Assembly (NCBI GenBank): GCA_016190055.1
Contig: JACPRH010000041.1
Coordinates: forward strand, 23,437-87,436
Direction: 5' to 3'
Source: Nitrososphaerota archaeon
GTDB lineage: Archaea; Thermoproteota; Nitrososphaeria; Nitrososphaerales; JACPRH01
Length of the DNA: 64,000 nt
Shown here: positions 26,132-33,696 of the stretch, one piece after another
Layout of the letters: each line of letters begins with the position of its first letter
Position numbering within the stretch: position 1 is the first letter of the stretch
The notes under the pieces: generated by a model
Databases searched by the model: none
What the model was told of the DNA's origin: nothing
The model's input: only the letters and a program-made list of their open reading frames with translations
Program-made: the position numbers and the translations under genes

Positions 26132-26482
26132 CTATACGTGTCGATTCTTCCAGAACTTTTCGTAAATCATCTTTATGGTTTCAGTCGATTCTCCAGATAT
26201 GTATAGTAGCTTTCCAGCTCTACCTTTTTCAGTTTCACCATATTCTGCCTTGGTGATGCCCCAATCCTTAAGGGTAGAAAGTGCGTTCATCAGTGTTGTA
26301 TGACTCATTTCATTCTTAAGATTAGTTGCTAGCAAGTTGAACCATATCTTTTTACCTTGCGAATTGAATTTGTAAATTTCAGCCGCAACCTTGAATTCAT
26401 TAGAAAGAAGATCGGATGGGTTTCGGTTGTTTAATTTATTTTTTGGCAATTCTGTCATAACCTTATTAATTAGTGCCCGCAC
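26132..26482 (-). CDS. Winged-helix protein coupled to the HD gene
   Basis: This 116-residue protein has the winged-helix pattern in KIWFNLLATNLKNEMSHTTLMNALSTLKDWGITKAEYGETEKGRAGKLLYIS (about 43-95). It is likely a DNA-binding regulator or a sensor subunit of the HD protein. The GTG start at 26482 lies inside a perfect 12-bp palindrome (26480-26491), a natural operator for autoregulation. It faces the PRTase-like gene across 138 bp. Confidence 0.68.
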   Translation of the reverse strand: MRALINKVMTELPKNKLNNRNPSDLLSNEFKVAAEIYKFNSQGKKIWFNLLATNLKNEMSHTTLMNALSTLKDWGITKAEYGETEKGRAGKLLYISGESTETIKMIYEKFWKNRHV

Positions 26483-26491
26483 TCTAGAGTG
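26480..26491. promoter_or_regulatory. 12-bp palindrome overlapping a start codon (operator candidate)
   Basis: CACTCTAGAGTG is its own reverse complement and covers the GTG start of the winged-helix gene, between two divergent transcription units. Binding by the winged-helix protein could control both. Confidence 0.45.
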
Positions 26492-26587
26492 TATTTATTA
26501 GTAATAAGGATTATGTTTCAACATTATTACATCTGAATGCATGTTAATGTTGCTCATTAATCATTAACTCCATCTTATAGACCAGAC

Positions 26588-26600
26588 GCTTTATTATACA
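26588..26600 (+). promoter_or_regulatory. TATA box for the PRTase-like gene
   Basis: GCTTTATTATACA is centred about 26 bp upstream of the TTG at 26621, so the transcript should start at or very near the start codon (leaderless). Confidence 0.45.
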
Positions 26601-26620
26601 CCTTAAAAAAAGATGCGGTA

Positions 26621-27751
26621 TTGTTAGATAATATTCCTACTTCTGTTGAGGAACATTATGCAAATCTAGACCCAACAAAGGTAATTTCACAGATACAATC
26701 CGAAGTGCAGCAATTTGTAAAAACAATACTATCTAACAATTCCTTTGAATCACTACTTATTGTAGGAAGAAAGTCAAAACTGCTTTATTCTCCGTTTATA
26801 GATAATAATCAAAAGCGATACCAAGTTAGATATCTGCAGCTTCGTAGGCCGATCACTAGACATCATCTGGTTTGGGAGGGGTCCAGTGTAACTGGTAGAG
26901 CCGCCATCCTTGTTGATTCCATAAACACTGGTGAGGAGGTATCTCAGGTAATGTCGATTCTCAAGGAAGGGGGGGTCAAGATTGTTGACATTTACTGCTA
27001 TTTGCTAAACCAGACAGGCACCAAACCCCTTGGGCATAAACCGATTACCATACATAACGTAAAAACCAAGCGAGACTACCATGAAGTATCTAAGAAATTA
27101 CAACTATTTTACTACAGTCGTCCTCGTCCAATTGAAGATGAGGTTATGTTTGATGCCCTACGAATTCAAGGAGTGCCCCCCGACTGGCACAAACGCATAC
27201 TTGCAGCTAGCGAAGCTGTTTTTGAGCGCCCGCTAAAACTCGAGACTGTGCGTCCTCAATTATCTTCAAAACAAGCTGCTTACCGGATCAATGTTATTAC
27301 ACCGTCTGAAGACCCAGTACCTTTCGATAACTGGCGTTTCTTGGGACAATTAGAAGATTATCATTTGACTAAACGTCTTATAGACATCGAAAATATCCAA
27401 CTTGGATTTAAAGCGATAAACAACGGAGACTCTTTGGACTTAGCCGTGAGCGCTACTTGTGAGATTATATTACATACTGGCGAACTGCATTCCGGAAGAG
27501 ATTGCCAGTTTAAGTCGAAGTCACTCTCTCGTTGTGCCATTAAACATGTAAGAGCGGGATCCCCAAGCAAAACAAGTAAAGAATTGGGTACAAAAATTAA
27601 AGCTATCAGAGAGGCTACATGTTACCAATGCGTCGAGAATTGCTTCTCAGGAAGAATTCTGGATCAGCTCAGTTACCAACTTGGAAGGGGCCTAAGAACA
27701 GACGGTTATACACTCGAAGTTTTGGAATCGTCTTCCCGGCCAACTAAGTAA
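26621..27751 (+). CDS. Phosphoribosyltransferase-fold protein with C-terminal Cys cluster
   Basis: The protein has 376 residues. Residues 45-140 look like a type I PRTase: LLIVGRKSKLLYSPF, VWEGSSVTGRAAILVDSINTGEEVSQVM and GVKIVDIYCYLL. The ILVDSINTGEE stretch corresponds to the PRPP loop, with DS where classical enzymes have DD. The C-terminal region carries cysteines in GRDCQF, LSRCAIKH and ATCYQCVENCFSGR, a possible zinc or iron-sulfur site. Known PRTase-like proteins occur in predicted conflict systems. It may make or consume a nucleotide acted on by the divergent HD protein. TTG start. Confidence 0.65.
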   Translation: MLDNIPTSVEEHYANLDPTKVISQIQSEVQQFVKTILSNNSFESLLIVGRKSKLLYSPFIDNNQKRYQVRYLQLRRPITRHHLVWEGSSVTGRAAILVDSINTGEEVSQVMSILKEGGVKIVDIYCYLLNQTGTKPLGHKPITIHNVKTKRDYHEVSKKLQLFYYSRPRPIEDEVMFDALRIQGVPPDWHKRILAASEAVFERPLKLETVRPQLSSKQAAYRINVITPSEDPVPFDNWRFLGQLEDYHLTKRLIDIENIQLGFKAINNGDSLDLAVSATCEIILHTGELHSGRDCQFKSKSLSRCAIKHVRAGSPSKTSKELGTKIKAIREATCYQCVENCFSGRILDQLSYQLGRGLRTDGYTLEVLESSSRPTK

Positions 27752-27774
27752 AGGGAAAACATGTGCTTGTGTAG

Positions 27775-28476
27775 TTACCGCATTAAGCCTAGCCGGTGAA
27801 CCAGTCCGTACACCGCTGTCTTAGGCGCTCCGATTTCCTCCGCGATGCGAACCGGCTTATACCCAGCCTCGAAGAGCTCCGTTACTTCATTGATAATCTC
27901 AGGTATCGGGATCAGTACCTTGGTCTTCGGATCAATCGTGTAGCCTAGCGGTGGCCTGCCTTGGTGTCTCCCAAGCTTCTTACCTGTCCGCTTACCGCTT
28001 CGAGATCTGATGCTGAGTGTCCGCTTCTCATTCTCCGCATACATCCCGGACATCGTGAGCATTGATTTACCCAGAGGGGTGGTGTAGTCTACTAACCCAA
28101 CGTTCATGAACCAGATATCGATTCCCTTGTTCTTCAGCATCCTTTGAATGTAGAGTGTCTGTTCAGCATCCCTTGAGATCCGGTCGGTGTGGGTCACTAT
28201 CACAGCCTCAACGCTTCCCTTCTGAAGTGCGAGTATCCTAGTCAACCCTTCCCGTTTACCTAAGTCGTTCATGAACTCTGCAGGGTGCCCGACATCACCT
28301 TCCTCAAACGCGAGTAGAACCCAGCCCCTCTCATCGGCCCATTCCTGCAACGCTTCACGTTGAGTCTGCGGGCTCAATCCCTTCCGTTTTTGTTCATCAC
28401 TCGACACCCGGATATACCCGATCACCCTGTAGGGTTTCGTCTCTTCCGGTTGTTGAGGCTGATTTCGTCTCTCCAA
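27775..28476 (-). CDS. Serine recombinase (resolvase/invertase family)
   Basis: The protein has 233 residues. The catalytic domain shows GYIRVSSDEQ (nucleophile serine near residue 26), SPQTQREALQEWADERGW, VIVTHTDRISRD (Arg motif) and the long helix MLTMSGMYAENEKRTLSIRSRSGKR. The C-terminal part has GRPPLGYTIDP and an HTH (YKPVRIAEEIGAPKTAVYGLVHRLG). It is shorter than large serine integrases and larger than Tn3 resolvase. A likely role is resolving dimers or inverting DNA. It lies next to the repeat-rich region, which may contain its site. Confidence 0.9.
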   Translation of the reverse strand: MERRNQPQQPEETKPYRVIGYIRVSSDEQKRKGLSPQTQREALQEWADERGWVLLAFEEGDVGHPAEFMNDLGKREGLTRILALQKGSVEAVIVTHTDRISRDAEQTLYIQRMLKNKGIDIWFMNVGLVDYTTPLGKSMLTMSGMYAENEKRTLSIRSRSGKRTGKKLGRHQGRPPLGYTIDPKTKVLIPIPEIINEVTELFEAGYKPVRIAEEIGAPKTAVYGLVHRLGLMR

Positions 28477-28554
28477 TATCTTTTATTCCCCATAAAGAAA
28501 AAACTTCCTTAAAGTTAAAACTAAAAGGAATCTACGAATGAATTTATATTCACT

Positions 28555-28587
28555 CGCGCGTACGCGCGCGCGATTCGCGCGTGTGTA
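28555..28587. repeat. Alternating CG tract (Z-DNA-prone) with 14-bp palindrome
   Basis: CGCGCGTACGCGCGCGCG spans 28555-28572, followed by ATT and CGCGCGTGTGTA. The first 14 bp are a perfect palindrome. The flanks are AT-rich, an unusual composition step. Confidence 0.7.
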
Positions 28588-28807
28588 TTAATTTAATTTA
28601 AAGCTGTCTAGAAAAAAAAGAATTTGTTTCGTGCCTGTACTGTAATAGGGAAGAGGGTTCTGTTTGTGCGTAGCGAGCCTAGTGTCAAGCGTGGAATCCC
28701 GCTTCCCTCAACCGAAAAGGGGTTTGTCGCACGTGCGAAGATAGTTTAGTGGGTGGATCCTCATCTAATCCTTGTGATTACACCCCGGAGCGTAGTTCAG
28801 AGGTATC

Positions 28808-29095
28808 GCGGAGTCTCGCGGACACTTCTAACGGAGTATTAGGACTCTTTTCGATGTGTCTGCGGAGTGATGAACAGTACCGCGGACTCATATGCGGACA
28901 ATTAGCGGAGTCGCGGACGTTTTTCTAGTTTGTTCACGGACTAACTAGGGATAAACGGACTGTATTCGGACATTCAACATGACGGTAAGACGGTCTTAAG
29001 GTATTAGGATGTTAGTTCGCGGACAGCTCCGTTAGAGTTCGCGGAGTGTTGTAAAACTAGGGGAGAGGCCCAGGCTACTCCGCGGAGTCCGCGGA
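28808..29095 (+). repeat. GCGGA iteron-like array
   Basis: GCGGA occurs at 28808, 28818, 28862, 28882, 28894, 28905, 28913, 29019, 29041, 29082 and 29091, mostly followed by GT or C. Additional ACGGA and TCGGA variants lie between. Eleven copies on one strand in 288 bp far exceed the expectation of fewer than one. Likely a protein-binding array (replication initiator or ParB). Confidence 0.7.
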
Positions 29096-29099
29096 TAGT

Positions 29100-29591
29100 C
29101 TAAGCATCGATTGGTTGCTTGGTTCGTTGAGCGGCCAAGTCTAATATTTTGCTTACTGCGTCGTCAGGACTCTTTATTCCGTACTCCTTCTGTACCGATT
29201 CGATTGTTGAATTGAACCGCTCTGCATGTTTGCCGGTCAAGGTGACTGGTTGCACAGCCTCACAGGATTCCGCGTCTTGTTTGATGGATGGTTCAGTGAC
29301 TCGGTTAGCCTTACGACTCATCTCCTCGAAGGGTCTCGCTATCAGTGATATTGGGAAGGTCCGGCTCTCCTCTATCTGTATGTATTCGTCGAGGTCGTGA
29401 TATGCTGTGTCGAGCATGCTTTGGATCTGGCCCTGTGTTAGCTGTACCTCGTCGTCACTCATCCTCATGAGCATGTCGTCTAGGTGCTGCAGGGCATCTC
29501 GCAGGCCATGAAGATACGCCAAGTCTTGCGCTCGGTGTAGCTTATCCGGGGGTTCGGGCAGGTCGGTTATTCCACGAAACATATCTATCAA
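29100..29591 (-). CDS. Hypothetical protein beside the repeat array
   Basis: This 163-residue, mainly helical, acidic protein has no membrane segment. The last 45 residues (VTLTGKHAERFNSTIESVQKEYGIKSPDDAVSKILDLAAQR) look like a ribbon-helix-helix or similar small DNA-binding module. Its 3' end abuts the GCGGA array. It may bind the repeats. No family recognised. Confidence 0.5.
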   Translation of the reverse strand: MIDMFRGITDLPEPPDKLHRAQDLAYLHGLRDALQHLDDMLMRMSDDEVQLTQGQIQSMLDTAYHDLDEYIQIEESRTFPISLIARPFEEMSRKANRVTEPSIKQDAESCEAVQPVTLTGKHAERFNSTIESVQKEYGIKSPDDAVSKILDLAAQRTKQPIDA

Positions 29592-29670
29592 GTGTTGAGT
29601 ATCAATAGCATTACTTAATAAACATTGTTGTGTAACAATAGGGTTAAATAATGTTCACTCGCATATAGAA

Positions 29671-29889
29671 ATGATGTCTCTCTCAAAAACGTCAAGTATG
29701 GATAAAACAGATGAGGCGATCATAAAGGCTCTATCCAGCGATCCAAAGACGCCTTTCGAACTCTCCAAGGAGCTGGGACTGCACCAGGCAACAGTACAGA
29801 AGAGACTCTTAGAACTGCACATAGAGAAACCCGGCCTAGTGGGGTATCGAAAGATTGGAAGATACCATATGTTCTGGTTGAAGAAGTAA
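29671..29889 (+). CDS. Small winged-helix DNA-binding protein
   Basis: The protein has 72 residues. KTDEAIIKALSSDPKTPFELSKELGLHQATVQKRLLELHIEKPGLVGYRKIGRYHMFWLKK is one complete winged helix and little else. It is divergent from the 29100 gene across 79 bp and is probably a regulator of the partition operon that follows. A second winged-helix gene comes next. Confidence 0.7.
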   Translation: MMSLSKTSSMDKTDEAIIKALSSDPKTPFELSKELGLHQATVQKRLLELHIEKPGLVGYRKIGRYHMFWLKK

Positions 29890-29966
29890 GCCTAAGTTAC
29901 GTCATCATCCAAAGATTATAGTGACTCTTTACTCGTCCTCTTATTCAACAATGTCTTTTACCTATC

Positions 29967-30188
29967 ATGATAGATGTATCTAATACGCCTATTAGAGATA
30001 GAGTTCTAGAAGTGCTTGGTAGTTGCGATAAACCAGCTACCGTCGATTACGTTCGATACAACGCGAAGATATGTTGGAGCTCGGCGAAAACGGCTCTGCT
30101 TGAGTTATCACTTGAGGGTAAGGTAGAAGCTACCAGAACGACGGCTGGATGGCTCTTTCAACTCAAATCGAAGGAGGGATCAGTATGA
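29967..30188 (+). CDS. Small winged-helix protein upstream of parB
   Basis: The protein has 73 residues. RDRVLEVLGSCDKPATVDYVRYNAKICWSSAKTALLELSLEGKVEATRTTAGWLFQL is a single winged helix. Its TGA overlaps the parB ATG (ATGA at 30185-30188), and the parB ribosome binding site AAGGAGG lies inside this gene, so the two are coupled. Likely an autoregulator of the partition operon. Confidence 0.7.
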   Translation: MIDVSNTPIRDRVLEVLGSCDKPATVDYVRYNAKICWSSAKTALLELSLEGKVEATRTTAGWLFQLKSKEGSV

Positions 30189-30979
30189 CTAAGATGAAGG
30201 TCGATCTTGAGGATATTCTGCCGAGCCCGTATCAACTCCGTGTGGATTCCGGTGAAGTTGATGCAGAGTTCATCCAGCTTAAAGCAAGTATAGCGGCCAA
30301 TGGTGGTTTCCTTCAACTCCCCCGGGTACGTCTTCAGCCACCCGGGAAGTTTGAGATAGTGTATGGTCACCGGCGCCTTCAAGCTGCCAGAGAGTTAGGC
30401 TGGACGACTGTTGAGGTTGAGGTGGTCGAGATCAGCGATAATGCGGCAGCGTTGGCTCTCGTTGATGAGAATATGGGTCGAAAAAACCTGAATGACTTCG
30501 AGAAGGGGCGAGTCTTTAAGATGCTTCAGGAAAAATTTGGTCTCAGCCAGGATGCAATCGCGAAAAGATATGGTGTGGGTCAGCCGATGGTTTCTCGCTA
30601 CATATCGCTCGCTAAGTTCGAGGATACCGTTATGCCACATGGCATAAACCCCGCTTCTGAAGCTGAGGTAAAGCAGATTGAAGGGAAGATTACTGAAGGC
30701 CATTTCCGGGTAATTTCGAAAGCTCCTCCAAATATGCAGGCTGATCTTGCTAGGAAGGTTGTTCAAGAGAATCTATCGGTGAAGGATCTTGAGGTTGAGG
30801 TCAAGCGTATCCGAGGCGAACAATCTGAAGCAAAGAATAAGGCGGCTACCGCAGAGACCAAGGTCTCTCATACACCGACTCCGGATAACGCGATCTGTCC
30901 TTCATGTGGTTCAAACCGCTACACAGTGAAGACTGTAAAATGTAATGGGTGTGGCACCGAGCGACCAATGGATAAGTAA
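30185..30979 (+). CDS. parB: ParB/Spo0J-like protein with C-terminal zinc ribbon
   Basis: This 264-residue protein starts at the ATG at 30185, 7 bp after AAGGAGG. The ParB N-domain is clear: LEDILPSPYQLR, LKASIAANGGFLQLPRV, FEIVYGHRRLQAARELGW (CTP/phosphate-binding GHRR). Then comes LVDENMGRKNLNDFEKGRVF and the HTH LSQDAIAKRYGVGQPMVSRYIS. The C-terminus ICPSCGSN...CNGCGTE is a zinc ribbon, unusual for ParB. No ParA ATPase is visible in the element. It may bind the GCGGA array about 1.1 kb upstream. Confidence 0.88.
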   Translation: MTKMKVDLEDILPSPYQLRVDSGEVDAEFIQLKASIAANGGFLQLPRVRLQPPGKFEIVYGHRRLQAARELGWTTVEVEVVEISDNAAALALVDENMGRKNLNDFEKGRVFKMLQEKFGLSQDAIAKRYGVGQPMVSRYISLAKFEDTVMPHGINPASEAEVKQIEGKITEGHFRVISKAPPNMQADLARKVVQENLSVKDLEVEVKRIRGEQSEAKNKAATAETKVSHTPTPDNAICPSCGSNRYTVKTVKCNGCGTERPMDK

Positions 30980-31033
30980 GGTGGATAGATCAGGGTTTAA
31001 TAGATGTCGAGATTACCGGTATAGCGAAATAAT

Positions 31034-31168
31034 ATGGAGTCGGCTGATGAGTTTATTCTGGTTCCGCGGTCAGTGATTGCGGAGGCTAAGCAGATAGCTC
31101 TTGAAGGGATAGCTGAGTGTCGGGCGAAGATCCGAGAGTTAGAGGAGGCTGCTAACCATGGCTCCTAA
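31034..31168 (+). CDS. 44-residue helical protein
   Basis: An ATG frame encodes MESADEFILVPRSVIAEAKQ and a coiled-coil-like helix (GIAECRAKIRELEEAAN). Its end overlaps the next gene's start by 11 bp. It resembles the first part of the similar small proteins downstream, with a hydrophobic strand followed by one long helix. No function known. Confidence 0.5.
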   Translation: MESADEFILVPRSVIAEAKQIALEGIAECRAKIRELEEAANHGS

Positions 31169-31298
31169 ATCTACTGTTCTGATGGATAGGGATGTTTTGA
31201 ACGCTAGGCTGGATGCGCTTGAGCTGAAGGCGCTTCGCATCCTGGCTAAAATCGACGAAATAACTTCACATTCTCAGACGAAACAGGAGGTTGCTTAG
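31158..31298 (+). CDS. 46-residue helical protein
   Basis: The ATG at 31158 lies inside the preceding gene, with AGAGGAGG about 10 bp before it. The product MAPKSTVLMDRDVLNARLDA continues as a single amphipathic helix (LELKALRILAKIDEIT). Pattern and size match its neighbours. Unknown. Confidence 0.5.
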   Translation: MAPKSTVLMDRDVLNARLDALELKALRILAKIDEITSHSQTKQEVA

Positions 31299-31351
31299 AC
31301 TCGGCTCGGCAACCGGTTGTTGACGATTCAATTCTTCAAGAGCTTGCCGAG

Positions 31352-31606
31352 ATGCGAAGAATCGTGGTTGACGCTTACATTCGGCTTGACCGGATGGAGC
31401 GTGAGATTAACCAAGAATTGAAGACACATGCTTCAGTTACGAACACTTCAGCCGATGATGTTATCTTAATTCGCCGCTCGGAGCTGGAGGCCATGCTTGC
31501 GAAGGGGGAGGCTGTGGAGAAAGGTCTCCATGAGCTTCGGCTAGATATTCACAACCTAGTAGTAGAGAAGTACCGTGGAATGGAGGTCACTAAGTCTCTT
31601 GCCTGA
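31352..31606 (+). CDS. 84-residue protein, paralogue of the next gene
   Basis: The protein has a helix (RRIVVDAYIRLDRMEREINQEL), then DDVILIRRSELEAMLAKGEAVEKGLHELRLDIHNLVVEKY. The second half aligns with the 48-residue product of the next gene. The start ATG has no strong ribosome binding site. The last codons overlap the next TTG start. Likely a small oligomeric or DNA-associated protein; unknown. Confidence 0.55.
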   Translation: MRRIVVDAYIRLDRMEREINQELKTHASVTNTSADDVILIRRSELEAMLAKGEAVEKGLHELRLDIHNLVVEKYRGMEVTKSLA

Positions 31607-31745
31607 TTCAGGCGATGTTATCCGTATTTCTCGCGCTGAGTTTCTTGAATTGCAGGCCATGATCGATGAGGCGTTGCATCGTAACGATGAGCTCAGACGC
31701 GACTTCCACACCCTATACGTCGATATATTTGATAAGACCCGATAA
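31599..31745 (+). CDS. 48-residue paralogue of the preceding gene
   Basis: The TTG start at 31599 follows GGAGG by 12 bp. The product contains GDVIRISRAEFLELQAMIDE and ELRRDFHTLYVDIFDK, aligning with the C-terminal half of the preceding protein (DVILIRRSELEAML...ELRLDIHNLVVEKY). The pair shows a tandem duplication. It ends 8 bp before the convergent replication operon. Confidence 0.55.
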   Translation: MPDSGDVIRISRAEFLELQAMIDEALHRNDELRRDFHTLYVDIFDKTR

Positions 31746-31753
31746 ACACCCTG

Positions 31754-32755
31754 TCAAGATGTTTCAGTTTCAAAGTCGTCTGTTAATAGTGTAACCGAAC
31801 TGGTTGAACATCGGCTTTTCCGTTGGATCTTCACCATTTCGATGAACTGCTCCATTTCGGTGAGCCGATAATCTTTCGATGTCTTTGAGGTCTCATGGAC
31901 GAATAGGGTTAGAACATCCGCGACAGCTTCGCTACCGAAGGTTTTCCTAGCGTACCGCTTGGCTATCTTCGATAACCTCCTCGCCATTTCGTCGGTCGCG
32001 CCTTCGTCGTAGCTGAAAGCTTTTAGAAGGTTCAAAAATTGGCTCATACATTCATCGACGAACCTCCCCTTACGAGTTTTCTTCCGAGATATTACTGACG
32101 ATAGCATGTATGGGCGGCTCACGATCAGATCTGCTCTGCGTAGCTCATACATATTCGGTTCCTCGCCTAACCCGTTCCCAGGAAGAAGATTGTTTACCAG
32201 TGAATGATCATCACCCCAAAACAGCTCGCGGGCTCCGTCTAGGTATCTTGGAACCTCGGCGCCACATTTCGAGCAGGCTTGGTACTGCTGATCTACGTCC
32301 TGCAGAGTTGGGGCAAAGCAGTGAGGACAATACTTCGAAATCGGGTCCGTGTGATACCTATCTCTAATTTGTTTTCGCAGCCACCTGATAGTGTTCTCGC
32401 TCAGTTTGAGTTGTTCAGCGGCGCCTTTCGAGGATAATACGGGGTTCTCAGCCATCAACCGATAGTACCGGATCTGCAGCTTAGGCGCCTTGTGAGGCCG
32501 GACATAAGGAGAACCCCAACGTTTGCTTTTACCTAAAACCCCTCTAAAGTGCGGGGGGCGACGCTTGACACCACTGGATTTTTTACCCCCGACGGTCACT
32601 GTGGCAGTGAGAGATTGGGGTATCTCGGATTTTTCCTCATTCGTTTTACCTTGAGCAAATCCACTCAATACTTTTTGTCGATGAGGAAGAGGAAGGGGTA
32701 AGGCCATTGACTCCCTTCCTTTCCTTGGGTCACTTGTTGGAGCGTTATAGGTCAA
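31754..32755 (-). CDS. HTH and zinc-ribbon protein, last gene of the replication operon
   Basis: The protein has 333 residues. A basic N-terminus is followed by an HTH (NPVLSSKGAAEQLKLSENTIRWLRKQI, about 108-134), a zinc ribbon (YCPHCFAPT...ACSKCGAEVPRYL, about 144-172), and a helical C-terminal domain (IAKRYARKTFGSEAVADVLTLFVHETSKTSKDYRL). The C-terminal domain recurs as a truncated copy at 44617-44856. The ribbon-plus-helix plan recalls TFIIB/TFE-like proteins but I cannot assign it. It may act in transcription or replication start of the element. Confidence 0.6.
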   Translation of the reverse strand: MTYNAPTSDPRKGRESMALPLPLPHRQKVLSGFAQGKTNEEKSEIPQSLTATVTVGGKKSSGVKRRPPHFRGVLGKSKRWGSPYVRPHKAPKLQIRYYRLMAENPVLSSKGAAEQLKLSENTIRWLRKQIRDRYHTDPISKYCPHCFAPTLQDVDQQYQACSKCGAEVPRYLDGARELFWGDDHSLVNNLLPGNGLGEEPNMYELRRADLIVSRPYMLSSVISRKKTRKGRFVDECMSQFLNLLKAFSYDEGATDEMARRLSKIAKRYARKTFGSEAVADVLTLFVHETSKTSKDYRLTEMEQFIEMVKIQRKSRCSTSSVTLLTDDFETETS

Positions 32756-33066
32756 GACGTGTCTCCTCTAAGCCGTCTAGCTTCCCGGTGCCGGTGAAGC
32801 GCGGTAAGCTGCTTCTCTATCCTGCGTAGCTCTTCAATATCGCGAAGTATCTCAGCGATACGGTCAACCTTATCTGACAGTTCAAACGTGTCCTCCTTTG
32901 CTACGCAGAAGTGAATGTCGAGTTCTCTTCTAATTGAAGCCGGGTCGAAATACATCTGGTACGCTGGACATTCAGGGTTCATGCAGATGCTTCCCTGATG
33001 ATCTCGGTTGCTCGTTATTGGAGGCTTGAGCTTCTCCATTCTTCGCCAGCAAAACCTACACTGCAT
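32752..33066 (-). CDS. Zinc-finger protein with coiled coil
   Basis: The 104-residue chain begins MQCRFCWRRM (CxxC) and continues with SICMNPECPAYQMYF, giving a C2-C2 zinc site in the first 40 residues. A long charged helix (VDRIAEILRDIEELRRIEKQLTALHRHREARRL) follows. It overlaps the downstream gene by 4 bp. Probably a small DNA- or protein-binding factor of the element. Confidence 0.55.
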   Translation of the reverse strand: MQCRFCWRRMEKLKPPITSNRDHQGSICMNPECPAYQMYFDPASIRRELDIHFCVAKEDTFELSDKVDRIAEILRDIEELRRIEKQLTALHRHREARRLRGDTS

Positions 33067-33067
33067 C

Positions 33068-33403
33068 TCAACGAGCCTCCTTGTTGCAGTATCGGCATTG
33101 ATTATTCTCGATGTGGAGTGTGATGTGGTCTAAATGATGTTCTGACGGGTTAGCTACCTCGGCGTATCGTTTATCGACGCCGCGTTGTAACCAGTCCTTG
33201 AGCTTGCTGATCTCTGTTTCTTCACACTTGATGAATTCAGGGTAAGTTCCCTCTATGATGTTCTCAATGAACTGGTGGCAGGTTGAGCAGTACTGACCCT
33301 CCTCTGTTTCACTGGCCCGTTTGAACCTTGTTTCTCCCTTGCATTTGGGGCAAGTTAGCTTCAGGTTCTTAAGAGGAAAAATCACAGAAACCAAACTTAA
33401 CAA
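33068..33403 (-). CDS. Double zinc-ribbon protein
   Basis: The protein has 111 residues. LTCPKCKGETRFKRASETEEGQYCSTCHQF is a zinc ribbon; a second CxxC (CRYCNKEAR) ends the chain. The start is TTG at 33403 with AAGGAGG just upstream, inside the end of the previous gene. Function unknown. Confidence 0.55.
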   Translation of the reverse strand: MLSLVSVIFPLKNLKLTCPKCKGETRFKRASETEEGQYCSTCHQFIENIIEGTYPEFIKCEETEISKLKDWLQRGVDKRYAEVANPSEHHLDHITLHIENNQCRYCNKEAR

Positions 33404-33696
33404 GCCTCCTTCACTAGAAGCTGCGAGCCCTGAGCCTCAACCTCTGTCTTATGCAGGCAGCAGGGCCCGACTCCGCGCTCAATCGACTCCGGATCAGTCA
33501 GCTTAGCACCGCACCGCTTACACCAGCCTCGCTCGTAGATTCGGTGTGGATGCTTGCAGGCACGATTAGCCCAGAACTTATCATGGTCTGTGTATCTCTC
33601 CTGCCGAAAAGGACGTCTACCGTCTTGACGAGTCACGATAACCTCTTCACTCCCACAGTCGGGACATGACCATACTCGCTCAGTTTGAGAGGCCAA
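33397..33696 (-). CDS. Zinc-ribbon protein with DUF6011-like module
   Basis: The protein has 99 residues. The N-terminal ribbon is WSCPDCGSEEVIV, and the C-terminal part WCKRCGAKLTDPESIERGVGPCC matches the small C..CG..L.dpeSi.rGiGP.C module common in phage and plasmid proteins. It sits directly after the SF3 helicase gene in the operon. Probably nucleic-acid binding. Confidence 0.6.
   Translation of the reverse strand: MASQTERVWSCPDCGSEEVIVTRQDGRRPFRQERYTDHDKFWANRACKHPHRIYERGWCKRCGAKLTDPESIERGVGPCCLHKTEVEAQGSQLLVKEAC

Larger units (their letters stand above)
28477..29099. other. Non-coding regulatory/replication region of the element
   Basis: No gene is visible in about 620 bp. It contains an AT-rich segment, an alternating CG tract, the palindrome CGCACGTGCG (28728-28737), and the GCGGA repeat array. 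Its position between the recombinase and the ParB operon suggests an origin or centromere. Confidence 0.6.

Noticed and set aside
28780..29095. CRISPR array
   Set aside because: The repeats are only 5-7 bp with irregular spacing; no repeat-spacer structure or cas genes are present.
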